Shown: positions 1 to 7,537 of the stretch, in pieces | Numbering within the stretch: position 1 is the stretch's first letter | Layout of the letters: every line of letters begins with the position of its first letter | From: Treponema sp. | GTDB lineage: Bacteria; Spirochaetota; Spirochaetia; Treponematales; Rectinemataceae | DNA: 10,690 nt | NCBI GenBank assembly: GCA_012516755.1 | Contig: JAAYWE010000079.1 | Span: forward strand, 1-10,690 | Direction of reading: 5' to 3' | Translations under genes and position numbers: made by a program | Notes under the pieces: model-generated | Databases searched by the model: none | The model's input: only the letters and a program-made list of their open reading frames with translations | Told to the model about the DNA's origin: nothing

Positions 1-432
1 GAGTTCACGAATTATGAGACCAGCCTCGATGGTTTTGCCGATTCCCACATCGTCGGCAATGAGAAGTCTTACGGGCTGTAATTTAAGCGCCATCAAAAGA
101 GGCACGAGCTGATATGCTCTTGGCTCAACTGATATATTTCCAAAAGAACGAAAGGGTCCAGCTGTGGCGCGGAGTTTCAATCTCAATGCATCACGCAGAA
201 GCAAGGCGGAATCATGAGCTCCTGGTTTTTCAGGATCTGGCAATTCAAAAATTGCTGGCTCTACAGGAGGGAACTCGAGACTAGGAATAATGACCTGTAT
301 ATCATCATCGGATCCACCCAATGGGCGCAATGCAAGAATATCGTTGTTCGACTCTGGTTGGACTACCCATTCTCGGCCTCTTACACGCACAAGAGAACCG
401 GGCGCATATCGCATTTCGTTCATTATGTTCAT
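1..432 (-). CDS. SNF2/RapA-type helicase, N-terminal part (DrmD/BrxHII-like), cut by the window edge
   Basis: An open frame of 144 codons reads leftward off position 1. It opens with APGSLVRVRGREWVV and LRPLGGSDDD, which looks like the small beta-barrel at the front of RapA/HepA-type ATPases. It then has GPFRSFGNISVEPRAYQLVP (Q-motif-like) and LLIADDVGIGKTIEAGLI, the Walker A block of SNF2-class translocases (K133, T134 by my count). This exact flavour (DDVGIGKT) is what I associate with the SNF2 helicases of phage-defence loci such as DISARM DrmD and BREX BrxHII. I chose ATG 432 because it overlaps the TGA of the preceding helicase gene as ATGA and has GAGGGG 7 nt upstream. In-frame ATG 423 lies too far from that site. 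Translational coupling implies co-production with the 1789-residue helicase. Motif II, the helicase C domain and any fused domain lie outside the window, so the exact subfamily is inferred. Confidence 0.88.
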   Translation of the reverse strand, partial: MNIMNEMRYAPGSLVRVRGREWVVQPESNNDILALRPLGGSDDDIQVIIPSLEFPPVEPAIFELPDPEKPGAHDSALLLRDALRLKLRATAGPFRSFGNISVEPRAYQLVPLLMALKLQPVRLLIADDVGIGKTIEAGLIIREL

Positions 433-3400
433 TGCAAAGCCCCTCTTGCCCCATTCTTGGCCCTTTCATCGCTTATTTTCCCAATCTGTGGAATAACAAA
501 GGGCTTTTCTCGGAAGAAATCCTGCCATTCCTCTTCATTTTTGCCCACCTCAAGTACATGATATCCTAAATCTAATAATAAGTTTCTTAGCTTAATGGGT
601 GGGGAAGCAAAGAAAACCGCTATCCTTTCTTCTCGATAGAGAGCATCGACAAGCTCTTGATTATCTAAAATAGGATAAGCTATCACATCTGGCGCTTGAA
701 ATGCATGAAGTGTAAGCCAGTAAGCAAAATGACCAGCAAGATCGTCGCTTGAAGAAGAACTCTCAGCGTAAGTAGTGCCATAGATTGTACTATACGCTGC
801 ATTGGGAGATGAACCATCTTTATTCAAGAAAACAGTCTCACTACTGGCAAGTGCACAGAGGATCGAAAGCGCATCCTTGTCTCTTCTATCTATAAGTGCA
901 TGTTCAGGTTGATTATAGTAGGAGAGCACACAGTGATAGCATGCAGCCACGCAGCTCTCGGAGCCAAGGCTTTTAGGATGATCGGTAAGTTGTTCTGACG
1001 AAATAGCTCCATCGGGCACTTTATAGTGCATAATCCGTAAAGCTTCACGAGCTGCTCGAGCTAGTTCGCCTGGCTGAGATACAAGGCGAACTAGAACGCC
1101 TGCACCACCTTCAGATGCCTCGTAGAAGAGCAATCTGCGACGATTTAGGGCTGAAGGCATAGGCTCAGCGGCCAATTCTGATTCTTCGATTTGATACACT
1201 TCTTCGATGCCCCGCGCCAGAGCAGCTTGCAGCGTGGCCATGGTCACTTGAGAAACGCTCTCAAGTGGAGTTAAGAGCAGCATGTTTCGCGTGTCCTCGA
1301 CAAATGGAACTATTCGCTGTGGATGCGTCTGATTGGTGGGGAAAGGAATAAGCCCATCCGGCTTTCCATCTTCCACAATTTCATCTTTGCTCCATAAGCC
1401 AGTCATAGGATCAATCAAAAAACCAAAAACAGCGCGCTCTCTTCTGCGCTTCCAGCCCTTGTTTATCCGCCATATAGTCGCCGCAGGAGCATAAGCTATT
1501 CCCGCGATGGGCTTATCTTTTGCTTGAACAATAGCTCTTTTTACTGACGATCGACCTTTGTCGTCGGTATTGATTCTGAACATGGTTTGAAGATCGTAGC
1601 CTTGGCGCTGACGCTCTTCGTCGTTTACTGTGATGCGCTCGACTGGCGTGGTTTCTACGGTTTCGATTCTATACAATTGATCGATGCGCGATGAGGGAGC
1701 AAGCAGTTCGCCGCAATATTCGCATCTCGATACAATGACATCTTCCCGCGGCTGGGAGAGATGCCCATGGCCACAGGAAGGGCAGATAAGTGCGCTCGTA
1801 GTTCCAAGCTGAGTCCCTGAATTGACTTGGATTTGTGTTCCGGCATCGAGCTTGGCTTTTACGACACGATAAGTTTTCCCATTATGATATATAAGGCTCC
1901 TTGGGCCAAATTCAGAGATTGCCAAGAACCTCGATCTTGAAAGCATTGTACCGCCATCTTCTTCGGTGTTTTCGCGGCCTCTTTCCGGTATCCATGCCAT
2001 GAGAGGAAGGCGTGGAAAATTGTATCCAGGCAAAAAACCCTGACTTGCCAGATAGCGATATACATAGAAATCCGTATTGGGAGTCGATTGCGCAGAAAGC
2101 AAGGTGTCCATCTGGCGCTTGGCATCGGCATAGCGTCGAAGTGCATTGTCTCTATCGCGCTTAGAAGCTGCATGATTTCTTACCACTATGTCGGAAAGTT
2201 CCATCTGCCTTTTTGTTCCCAGATAGAGATTTCGCCACCGGATAAAGGCGCGATCGAATGACAAGGCTGCTGTTTTTACTATCAAGTCAGCATAGTCGCT
2301 ATTTAGCCAACCTAGCTCGAACTCCGATGTTTTTCTCAGATCTTCTATAAGATGAGCTATAATTCTTCGAGAACGAGCAGAAAACTCAAAATCGGACAGT
2401 CTTTCCTTTATATCCGTTAGGATAGGTAAATCGGGATCGTCAAGGTCGAGTATATGGGCTATAGAAGGATCGAGCTCGACCTGCGCAGCTGCAAGCCATT
2501 CGGCATGAAGATGGCTCTCTATTAGGTCCTGATTATTGAGATCGAGACTTGGCGCTTTGACAATTCCATGAACCATCTCGGAAGCATGGTCGAAGTACCA
2601 TTGGTCATGGGGGCTTAGCGAAGCACAATAGGTAATGACCAAGGCTGCTTGACCAGACCTCCCCGCTCGACCGCTTCTTTGGGCATAGTTTGCAGGAGTT
2701 GGGGGCACATTTCTCATGTAGACTGTATTCAGAGAGGATATATCCACTCCGAGTTCCATGGTGGGAGAGCAAAAGAGGACTGGTAATCGCTTTAATTCGC
2801 CTTCATAATAATGAGCTTCTCGCCAATCTCTTTTATCGCGCTGTGTATATCTAAATCGCGCTTCGAGATCGAGCCTCATTTTTGCATCGATTTGAGCAGT
2901 ATGTTCATGCGATTCGAAATCGAATAAGGCATGGCCTGGGACACCTAGAGCTTTGCCGATTTCCGGATAGAGAGCTCGATAAAAAGTGTTTTGAAGCGAT
3001 CTTCTACCCTCTATATTGGTTTCATTTTCAACGAGGTGCCATTCAAGAACGGAGCCATCGAGGCACCAACCAGATAGATCGTGCTCGAAACGGACTTGTT
3101 TTACATAACCACTGTCCTTAATGCAAAAAAGGGCTTCTTGGATGATGCGAGAAATTTCTACGTCAGACATACGTGTGATTTGATATTCCCAAGGAGTCCC
3201 TTTCCAGAACGAAGCTCGCTTGATAAGCCGCACAAGTCTAGAACGCGGTCCTCCAGATATAATGAGCTCCCTTTCTCTTTGCCGATTTGGCGCAATGCTT
3301 TGGGTAACAAGATAGTGGGTGGTGGAAAGATGTTCGTCTGTCTGGAATGACCATCTTTCCTTTAGTTTATTATAAGCCGTTGTCTTGGCTTGCTCTTGTT

Positions 3401-5798
3401 CTCGAGCATCTAGATATCTCGAGCTGATGCAAAGGTTTTTCCTCATCTCTTCAAATATCAGCTCATAGATAGATTTTTTAAGCTGAGGAGATGCTTCTCG
3501 AATAAGAGTGCGAGCATTTTCAAAATGAGAATTGTCAGCGAGAGCTTCTTCCAATCCTGAGTAGCGTATATGTACCAAACCCAACTGATCGAGAGAAGGA
3601 TTGTTGAAGCGCCATCCTCTTCGGAAATCCCTTAGAATTCTATAACCAAGCACAAATTTCAATGTTCTCTGAGCTTCTTGGATATTAGACCCAGCAAGTT
3701 TTTGCGAAATTAGATACTCTTCCTTGATGCCAGGATCGTTACGATCGAATCCCAGAGCTTTGAATACTTCTTCGGCAGCATTTTCTTCTGTCAGTATGCC
3801 TCCATTTCGTTCCAGGGCACCTATGAAAGCGCCGCGAAGCGTTACAAGAAATACAAAATCATTGAAATGGCCAGACTGTAGGGCAGCATCCTGGCGGTTA
3901 TCGGTGAAGCCTAGAAGCTTGCGAGGATCTGGCTCGTCTTCCTTTAATTGCAATTCCTGTTTGAAAAGATATTTCAGCATTGAAAATGTGAGCACAGTAG
4001 TCGCAGAAGAGCGACCTTCGCCTGAGAGGCTGGAGAGGCGGTTGATATCATTTCCGCGTGCCTCATAGACAAAGCCACATCGTAGACAAAAGCTCATTCG
4101 ACCAGGAATAAACCAGTACTTGAAGCCTTTTTCTGCTTGCTGTAAAGGAATTTCATGGCCTGCCGAATCAATGGCAAGGAGCCTTGGAATTGAATTGATA
4201 TAGGCCCGCTTCACCTTGGGTTCGGCACTATCCATATCGATCCAAAATTCTGGAAGGTCTTCTATTTGCCTATTATATTCGAATGCTTCGGATATAGGAG
4301 TAAGGAATCCGATAGCTTCGATATCAGGACTAGCATCTGTGTCGGAGATATCGCGCGGTTCCCATCGGCCATTTCTTAATGCGACTGGTAGATATTCTTG
4401 GCCGCATTCTCGGCAAAAATGCATAGCATAGAGAAAAGAGTCCTTGCGTCCAGGTGCAAATCTCTGCGGAGAGAGTGTGAGATAACGCTTTCCCTGAGGC
4501 TCTAGCGTACACAGCACCTTGCCAGGCCCCGAAATGAATTGATGTAGTTTGAAAGCAAAGGGACGTATTCCATTTTCCTCGGTAAAATTTTGTGCAGCGA
4601 GGAGATAGTTCATAAGAGCGTTTTTTGCTTCGTTTAATGTGACACCAGCATCCTGCGCAAGCATCTCGGATGCCTCGGAGAGAGTACGTGGCAGAGCCCG
4701 TCGCGGAGCCATTGTTGGTGCTTGCTCGATACCAAGTGTTAGCTCGACCCAGATTGCAAGCGGATCAGAAGCTAGTTCATTCATAGATGCCCAAGAATTA
4801 TGCCCTTTCTCGATTCGATGTTTTAGATGAGGAAGAACCTGGCTTTTTTCCTTTTTGGGATCCGTCACTCGTGCGAGTGTTTCTCGAATAATATTCTCTT
4901 CTGAAACAGGAACACCAAATAGGCTCGATGCGAAGTCGGCCACGGTTTTCTTTTGATCTGCTTCGGTGCCAGAATTGGACATTGTTGCAGAGGTTCCAAT
5001 GCAGATAAGCGAATCAGCTTCCAGTCTTCTTCTAAGTCTTCGCACAAGCATCGCAACATCAGAACCCTGTCTTCCCCTATAAGTGTGGAGCTCGTCTAGT
5101 ACAAGATATTCAAGTCCTCTGCAATGTTCCATGACCTTGCGATCGACTTGCTCATAGCGCGTCATGATGAGCTCGAGCATCATGAAATTAGTGAGCAGAA
5201 TATCAGGAGGAATTTCTGCAATTTCTCTGCGTTCTTGGGTGCTCTCCTGTCCAGTATACCGCTTGATGCGAACAGGGCGCGCTTTCTCGTCATAGTCTTT
5301 GAGGAACTTATCGGCTTCTTCCATTTGGCTATTTGCAAGCGCATTCATGGGATATATGATGATCGCTCTGGTGCGGGGGCTTGGATCCTGTTCTTTTTCT
5401 TTTAAGATTCTGTCGATTATAGGTATGAAAAAAGCGAGACTCTTGCCAGAGCCTGTACCAGTGGTTACTACATAGGGCTGATTTTGCTGGGCAAATGCAA
5501 TTGCCTCGCGCTGATGGACAAAAAGGGTTAAAGGCCGTGGTCTGTTTTCGCTTTTCCCTAGAAGAAAGATTCGGCCGCATTCGGGATGAAGAATCCCATT
5601 CTCCGCGAGAGTTTGAACTGTATCGCTCAGTCGATAATTAGGATTGAGCTGAATGAGAGGCTCTGGCCAATATCGGTTTTTACGATATTCTGATTCTACA
5701 AATTTCCTTGCATCATCTGCGGCAATTTTGGTGAATGATCGGGAAAACTTTTCATATTCATCGATGATTTCATTGCGAAACTGGAATACATCAAGCAT
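429..5798 (-). CDS. Giant SF2 DEAD/DEAH-type helicase with DUF1998 region (DruE / DrmA-DrmB-like), 1789 aa
   Basis: This is an ATP-dependent nucleic-acid translocase of the DUF1998 helicase group. In order it shows FVHQREAIAF (~93-102), Walker A TTGTGSGKS (~112-120), IIIYPMNALANSQ (motif Ia, ~146), LVLDELHTY (motif II, DELH, ~235-238), IGTSATMS (motif III, ~267-274), LLGFTDNRQDAAL (start of the second RecA lobe, ~628), CSPTMELGVDIS (motif V, ~1010) and YAQRSGRAGRSGQ (motif VI, ~1038-1050). An insert of about 370 residues separates LLGFTDNRQ from motif V. Three cysteine clusters are visible: C462/C465 with C571/C574; C1339/C1342 with C1359/C1362; and C1616/C1620/C1623 within the DUF1998 signature CVAACYHCVLSYYNQ. 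The last ~100 residues resemble the nuclease-fold tail of related helicases without its acidic site. Length and layout match DruE-type proteins or the sum of DrmA and DrmB. The start is ATG 5798, with GAGG 7 nt upstream. The role in phage defence is inferred from architecture and the coupled SNF2 gene, not shown. Confidence 0.9.
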   Translation of the reverse strand: MLDVFQFRNEIIDEYEKFSRSFTKIAADDARKFVESEYRKNRYWPEPLIQLNPNYRLSDTVQTLAENGILHPECGRIFLLGKSENRPRPLTLFVHQREAIAFAQQNQPYVVTTGTGSGKSLAFFIPIIDRILKEKEQDPSPRTRAIIIYPMNALANSQMEEADKFLKDYDEKARPVRIKRYTGQESTQERREIAEIPPDILLTNFMMLELIMTRYEQVDRKVMEHCRGLEYLVLDELHTYRGRQGSDVAMLVRRLRRRLEADSLICIGTSATMSNSGTEADQKKTVADFASSLFGVPVSEENIIRETLARVTDPKKEKSQVLPHLKHRIEKGHNSWASMNELASDPLAIWVELTLGIEQAPTMAPRRALPRTLSEASEMLAQDAGVTLNEAKNALMNYLLAAQNFTEENGIRPFAFKLHQFISGPGKVLCTLEPQGKRYLTLSPQRFAPGRKDSFLYAMHFCRECGQEYLPVALRNGRWEPRDISDTDASPDIEAIGFLTPISEAFEYNRQIEDLPEFWIDMDSAEPKVKRAYINSIPRLLAIDSAGHEIPLQQAEKGFKYWFIPGRMSFCLRCGFVYEARGNDINRLSSLSGEGRSSATTVLTFSMLKYLFKQELQLKEDEPDPRKLLGFTDNRQDAALQSGHFNDFVFLVTLRGAFIGALERNGGILTEENAAEEVFKALGFDRNDPGIKEEYLISQKLAGSNIQEAQRTLKFVLGYRILRDFRRGWRFNNPSLDQLGLVHIRYSGLEEALADNSHFENARTLIREASPQLKKSIYELIFEEMRKNLCISSRYLDAREQEQAKTTAYNKLKERWSFQTDEHLSTTHYLVTQSIAPNRQRERELIISGGPRSRLVRLIKRASFWKGTPWEYQITRMSDVEISRIIQEALFCIKDSGYVKQVRFEHDLSGWCLDGSVLEWHLVENETNIEGRRSLQNTFYRALYPEIGKALGVPGHALFDFESHEHTAQIDAKMRLDLEARFRYTQRDKRDWREAHYYEGELKRLPVLFCSPTMELGVDISSLNTVYMRNVPPTPANYAQRSGRAGRSGQAALVITYCASLSPHDQWYFDHASEMVHGIVKAPSLDLNNQDLIESHLHAEWLAAAQVELDPSIAHILDLDDPDLPILTDIKERLSDFEFSARSRRIIAHLIEDLRKTSEFELGWLNSDYADLIVKTAALSFDRAFIRWRNLYLGTKRQMELSDIVVRNHAASKRDRDNALRRYADAKRQMDTLLSAQSTPNTDFYVYRYLASQGFLPGYNFPRLPLMAWIPERGRENTEEDGGTMLSRSRFLAISEFGPRSLIYHNGKTYRVVKAKLDAGTQIQVNSGTQLGTTSALICPSCGHGHLSQPREDVIVSRCEYCGELLAPSSRIDQLYRIETVETTPVERITVNDEERQRQGYDLQTMFRINTDDKGRSSVKRAIVQAKDKPIAGIAYAPAATIWRINKGWKRRRERAVFGFLIDPMTGLWSKDEIVEDGKPDGLIPFPTNQTHPQRIVPFVEDTRNMLLLTPLESVSQVTMATLQAALARGIEEVYQIEESELAAEPMPSALNRRRLLFYEASEGGAGVLVRLVSQPGELARAAREALRIMHYKVPDGAISSEQLTDHPKSLGSESCVAACYHCVLSYYNQPEHALIDRRDKDALSILCALASSETVFLNKDGSSPNAAYSTIYGTTYAESSSSSDDLAGHFAYWLTLHAFQAPDVIAYPILDNQELVDALYREERIAVFFASPPIKLRNLLLDLGYHVLEVGKNEEEWQDFFREKPFVIPQIGKISDERAKNGARGALQ
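440..445 (-). promoter_or_regulatory. Ribosome binding site of the SNF2 gene, inside the helicase 3' end
   Basis: GAGGGG lies 7 nt upstream of the ATGA overlap, within the last codons of the upstream helicase gene. It decides the SNF2 start at 432 and supports coupled translation. Confidence 0.6.
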
Positions 5799-5805
5799 CG
5801 AAATA

Positions 5806-5809
5806 CCTC
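5806..5809 (-). promoter_or_regulatory. Ribosome binding site of the giant helicase gene
   Basis: On the minus strand the sequence reads ATGAGGTATTTCGATG. GAGG lies 7 nt before the ATG, which fixes that start. Confidence 0.6.
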
Positions 5810-5907
5810 ATTTTGATATTGCTTTCATGGCAACTTATCCTTACATTCTCTTATTGCATATTGCGCTTTGAGGGGTCTTTCTAGGCCTCTCGATTCATCA
5901 TTTTTCT

Positions 5908-5936
5908 ATTGTACTTCAGCTCTGGGGAAGGATAAA
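5908..5936 (-). promoter_or_regulatory. Weak promoter candidate for the helicase operon
   Basis: On the minus strand TTTATC is followed after 17 bp by TACAAT. The -10 matches the sigma70 consensus at 5 of 6 bases, but the -35 is poor. It would give a leader of about 100 nt before the helicase ATG. No better candidate is visible in the spacer. Confidence 0.2.
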
Positions 5937-5942
5937 GCATAA

Positions 5943-5971
5943 AGGAGGCCAGCTTACGAGTTTGGTCTCCT
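5943..5971 (-). terminator. Hairpin, possible terminator of the DUF4384 gene
   Basis: GGAGGCCA (5944-5951) pairs with TGGTCTCC (5963-5970) across an 11-nt loop, with one G-T pair and one further A-T closing pair. On the minus strand the hairpin is followed by TTTATGCTTTATC, which is T-rich but not a clean T run. It lies about 130 nt beyond the DUF4384 stop. Its right arm overlaps the start of the 40-bp repeat, so it may be part of that element instead. Confidence 0.35.
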
Positions 5972-6003
5972 GTAAAGTGAAATATCCACTTAATTGCCTG
6001 GCA
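5964..6003 (+). repeat. 40-bp dispersed repeat, copy 1
   Basis: The copy begins GGTCTCCTGTAAAG and contains the exact core CCACTTAATTGC, ending TGGCA. It matches the copy at 7291-7330 at 34 of 40 positions without gaps and in the same orientation. The family is unknown. Confidence 0.75.
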
Positions 6004-6096
6004 TAACGACGGGGATCATTGGGTATGCGATCGGAAATTACCTCGGAATTGCGCTCTCACAGCTCTTAATGGGGTTTGGTGGCTAAGAGATCGAAA

Positions 6097-7206
6097 TCAA
6101 GGCACAATTTCATAGACCGCAAGGGCTTCGGAGCGCGTCGCATCGCTCGAAACTACGGAGAGACCACGCGTAATAGCGGCCGCAGCGCTCCCCTGAAGGT
6201 CAGAAAAGTCCGCTTCCATGGTGGCAAAAGCTTTGGTCGAAGCCACCGCTTTTATGTATTCTGTCCCGTAAGGAGGGCCTAATATATATTGGAACTTGTC
6301 ACCAGGCCCAGGAAATTGAAGCGCTTCACCTGCCATTATTTTGCCTGATCCTCCGAATCGGTTTGGCCAGATTAGCTGAGCTACACCATTGACATCGACA
6401 TGATAGATCTTAAGGTAGGCATCCTTATTCGAGGTCAGGTAGAGTTTGAGCCTCTCGCCATTGCGATAGACTGCCCCTCCTCCGCGGTCTGTAGACAGGC
6501 TGAGTAAAAAATCGGGCGCTGCGTAGGATTGACTGCCAGAGCTTTGGCCACCCGAAGCCTGGCTTCCAGAGGCGGGAATAAGTTGGCTCAAGCTGACTGC
6601 TGTCTGTTGCGTTTTGATGGAAGGCTCAACCACAACGTCGGTGGGGACCAACTCTTTTTTCACCGGGTACCTTATTTCGCTTATCAGGGCGCCGCTCGCA
6701 AGATCCGTCAACGAAAGCGTGACTAACACACCCTGTCCGTCCCTCGCGTACTTTCCATAGAGAATCGAATCCGCGCGATCCTGCCCGAAGAAGTCTGCAT
6801 ATTGCGCACGGATCGCTGGATCCATCGCTGCTGCAACCTGTTTATCAAATAGCTTCATCTTTGAGGTGCGACCAAGCGCGAGCCGCAGTTCGTCCTCAAA
6901 CCAGCGCGCGAATGGCGTTGGGAGCTGCGTATCGGCATAGGTAAAACTGCCCAACGCGACTTGCACTGAAGGCAGGTAATGATTGTCCAGCATGTGATCA
7001 AGCAGCGCAGGGAGGGAAATATCATCTGTATCATTACTGGCGGGCAGCACTGTGGTTTGCTGTTGCAGCTGCGGCTGTTGTGACGACCGCTGCACCTGAG
7101 GGATGGAGCCTTGCTGGCCTAGAGCTTGCTGAGTTCCTCCAAAGGTTACCAAGAAAATCCCCAAAAAAAGAAACCTGCCAATTCGGAACGACGCTTTGCC
7201 TCGCAT
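6097..7206 (-). CDS. Exported DUF4384 domain protein
   Basis: A 369-residue protein of unknown function that is likely exported to the periplasm. It starts with a Sec-type signal peptide: basic MRGKASFRIGR, a hydrophobic core FLFLGIFLVTF, and probable cleavage after ALG near residue 30. A glutamine-rich stretch follows (~30-51). The middle domain (~65-190) contains VQVALGSFTYADT, LPTPFARWFEDELRLALG and ADSILYGKY, and recalls FlgO/CsgG-type lipoprotein-like domains. A Ser/Gly/Gln linker (~210-228) leads to the DUF4384 domain (~232-325), with LKLYLTSNKDAYLKIYHVD, GVAQLIWPN and GPPYGTEYIKAVAS. DUF4384 is generally seen in envelope or surface proteins, and its biochemical role is not established. 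The gene is monocistronic, with its own promoter at 7235-7263. The ATG at 7206 has only a weak ribosome site (GATGGAC) but is the one that yields the intact signal peptide. Confidence 0.87.
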   Translation of the reverse strand: MRGKASFRIGRFLFLGIFLVTFGGTQQALGQQGSIPQVQRSSQQPQLQQQTTVLPASNDTDDISLPALLDHMLDNHYLPSVQVALGSFTYADTQLPTPFARWFEDELRLALGRTSKMKLFDKQVAAAMDPAIRAQYADFFGQDRADSILYGKYARDGQGVLVTLSLTDLASGALISEIRYPVKKELVPTDVVVEPSIKTQQTAVSLSQLIPASGSQASGGQSSGSQSYAAPDFLLSLSTDRGGGAVYRNGERLKLYLTSNKDAYLKIYHVDVNGVAQLIWPNRFGGSGKIMAGEALQFPGPGDKFQYILGPPYGTEYIKAVASTKAFATMEADFSDLQGSAAAAITRGLSVVSSDATRSEALAVYEIVP

Positions 7207-7234
7207 AGTCTTTGTCCATCAAAATAATTGAATT

Positions 7235-7263
7235 AGTATAGCACGACTTTATTATAGTGTAAA
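7235..7263 (-). promoter_or_regulatory. Sigma70-type promoter of the DUF4384 gene
   Basis: On the minus strand TTTACA (7263-7258), a 17-bp spacer and TATACT (7240-7235) each match consensus at 5 of 6 bases. Transcription would begin near 7228, giving a leader of about 22 nt. Confidence 0.65.
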
Positions 7264-7290
7264 ATTAAGTTCGCAATTTGGTAGTTGCAA

Positions 7291-7330
7291 GGTCTGCTGT
7301 AAAATGCAAAGTCCACTTAATTGCGTGGCA
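7291..7330 (+). repeat. 40-bp dispersed repeat, copy 2
   Basis: The copy begins GGTCTGCTGTAAAA and contains the core CCACTTAATTGC, ending GTGGCA. It has six substitutions and no gaps relative to 5964-6003. Together the two copies bracket the DUF4384 gene and its promoter as direct repeats. Confidence 0.75.
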
Positions 7331-7385
7331 GGATTCTGGAGAAATCATCGCATCATTAAATATCGAGATCTTTCAGTCCGCCTGA

Positions 7386-7415
7386 TTGAATGATCCAAGA
7401 GAATAGAGATAGAAT
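7386..7415 (+). promoter_or_regulatory. Possible promoter of the SIMPL gene
   Basis: TTGAAT, an 18-bp spacer and TAGAAT match consensus at 4/6 and 5/6. The leader would be about 115 nt. Confidence 0.3.
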
Positions 7416-7537
7416 TGATGTGGCCTTATATGCTGGAGCAAAGAGATGAAATCACCCAGGAGTTGTGCGCTAAAGCCAATAATAGAATAACACCTGGGAT
7501 TACTGCTAGGTTTTGCTCTAAGTGGGGGTAGAAGATT

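Larger units (their letters stand above)
5799..6096. other. Intergenic spacer between the DUF4384 gene and the helicase gene
   Basis: This stretch of about 300 bp has no convincing gene. It holds the helicase ribosome site, a weak promoter candidate (5908-5936), a 9-bp-stem hairpin (5943-5971) and one copy of a 40-bp repeat (5964-6003). A reading frame through the repeat on the minus strand is open for a few dozen codons but has no start or ribosome site. Confidence 0.7.
7207..7537. other. Divergent intergenic region between the DUF4384 and SIMPL genes
   Basis: This 331-bp region holds the DUF4384 promoter (minus strand), the second 40-bp repeat (7291-7330) and a possible plus-strand promoter (7386-7415). 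No RNA gene is apparent. Confidence 0.6.

Noticed and set aside
5868..5910. GAGG/CCTC pairing followed by a T-rich stretch as a plus-strand terminator
   Set aside because: The stem is only four reliable pairs, and no plus-strand gene ends nearby.
7418..7531. 37-codon frame ending FCSKWG, upstream of the SIMPL gene
   Set aside because: It has no good ribosome site and no recognisable family. The zinc-ribbon-like ending is too short to be meaningful.
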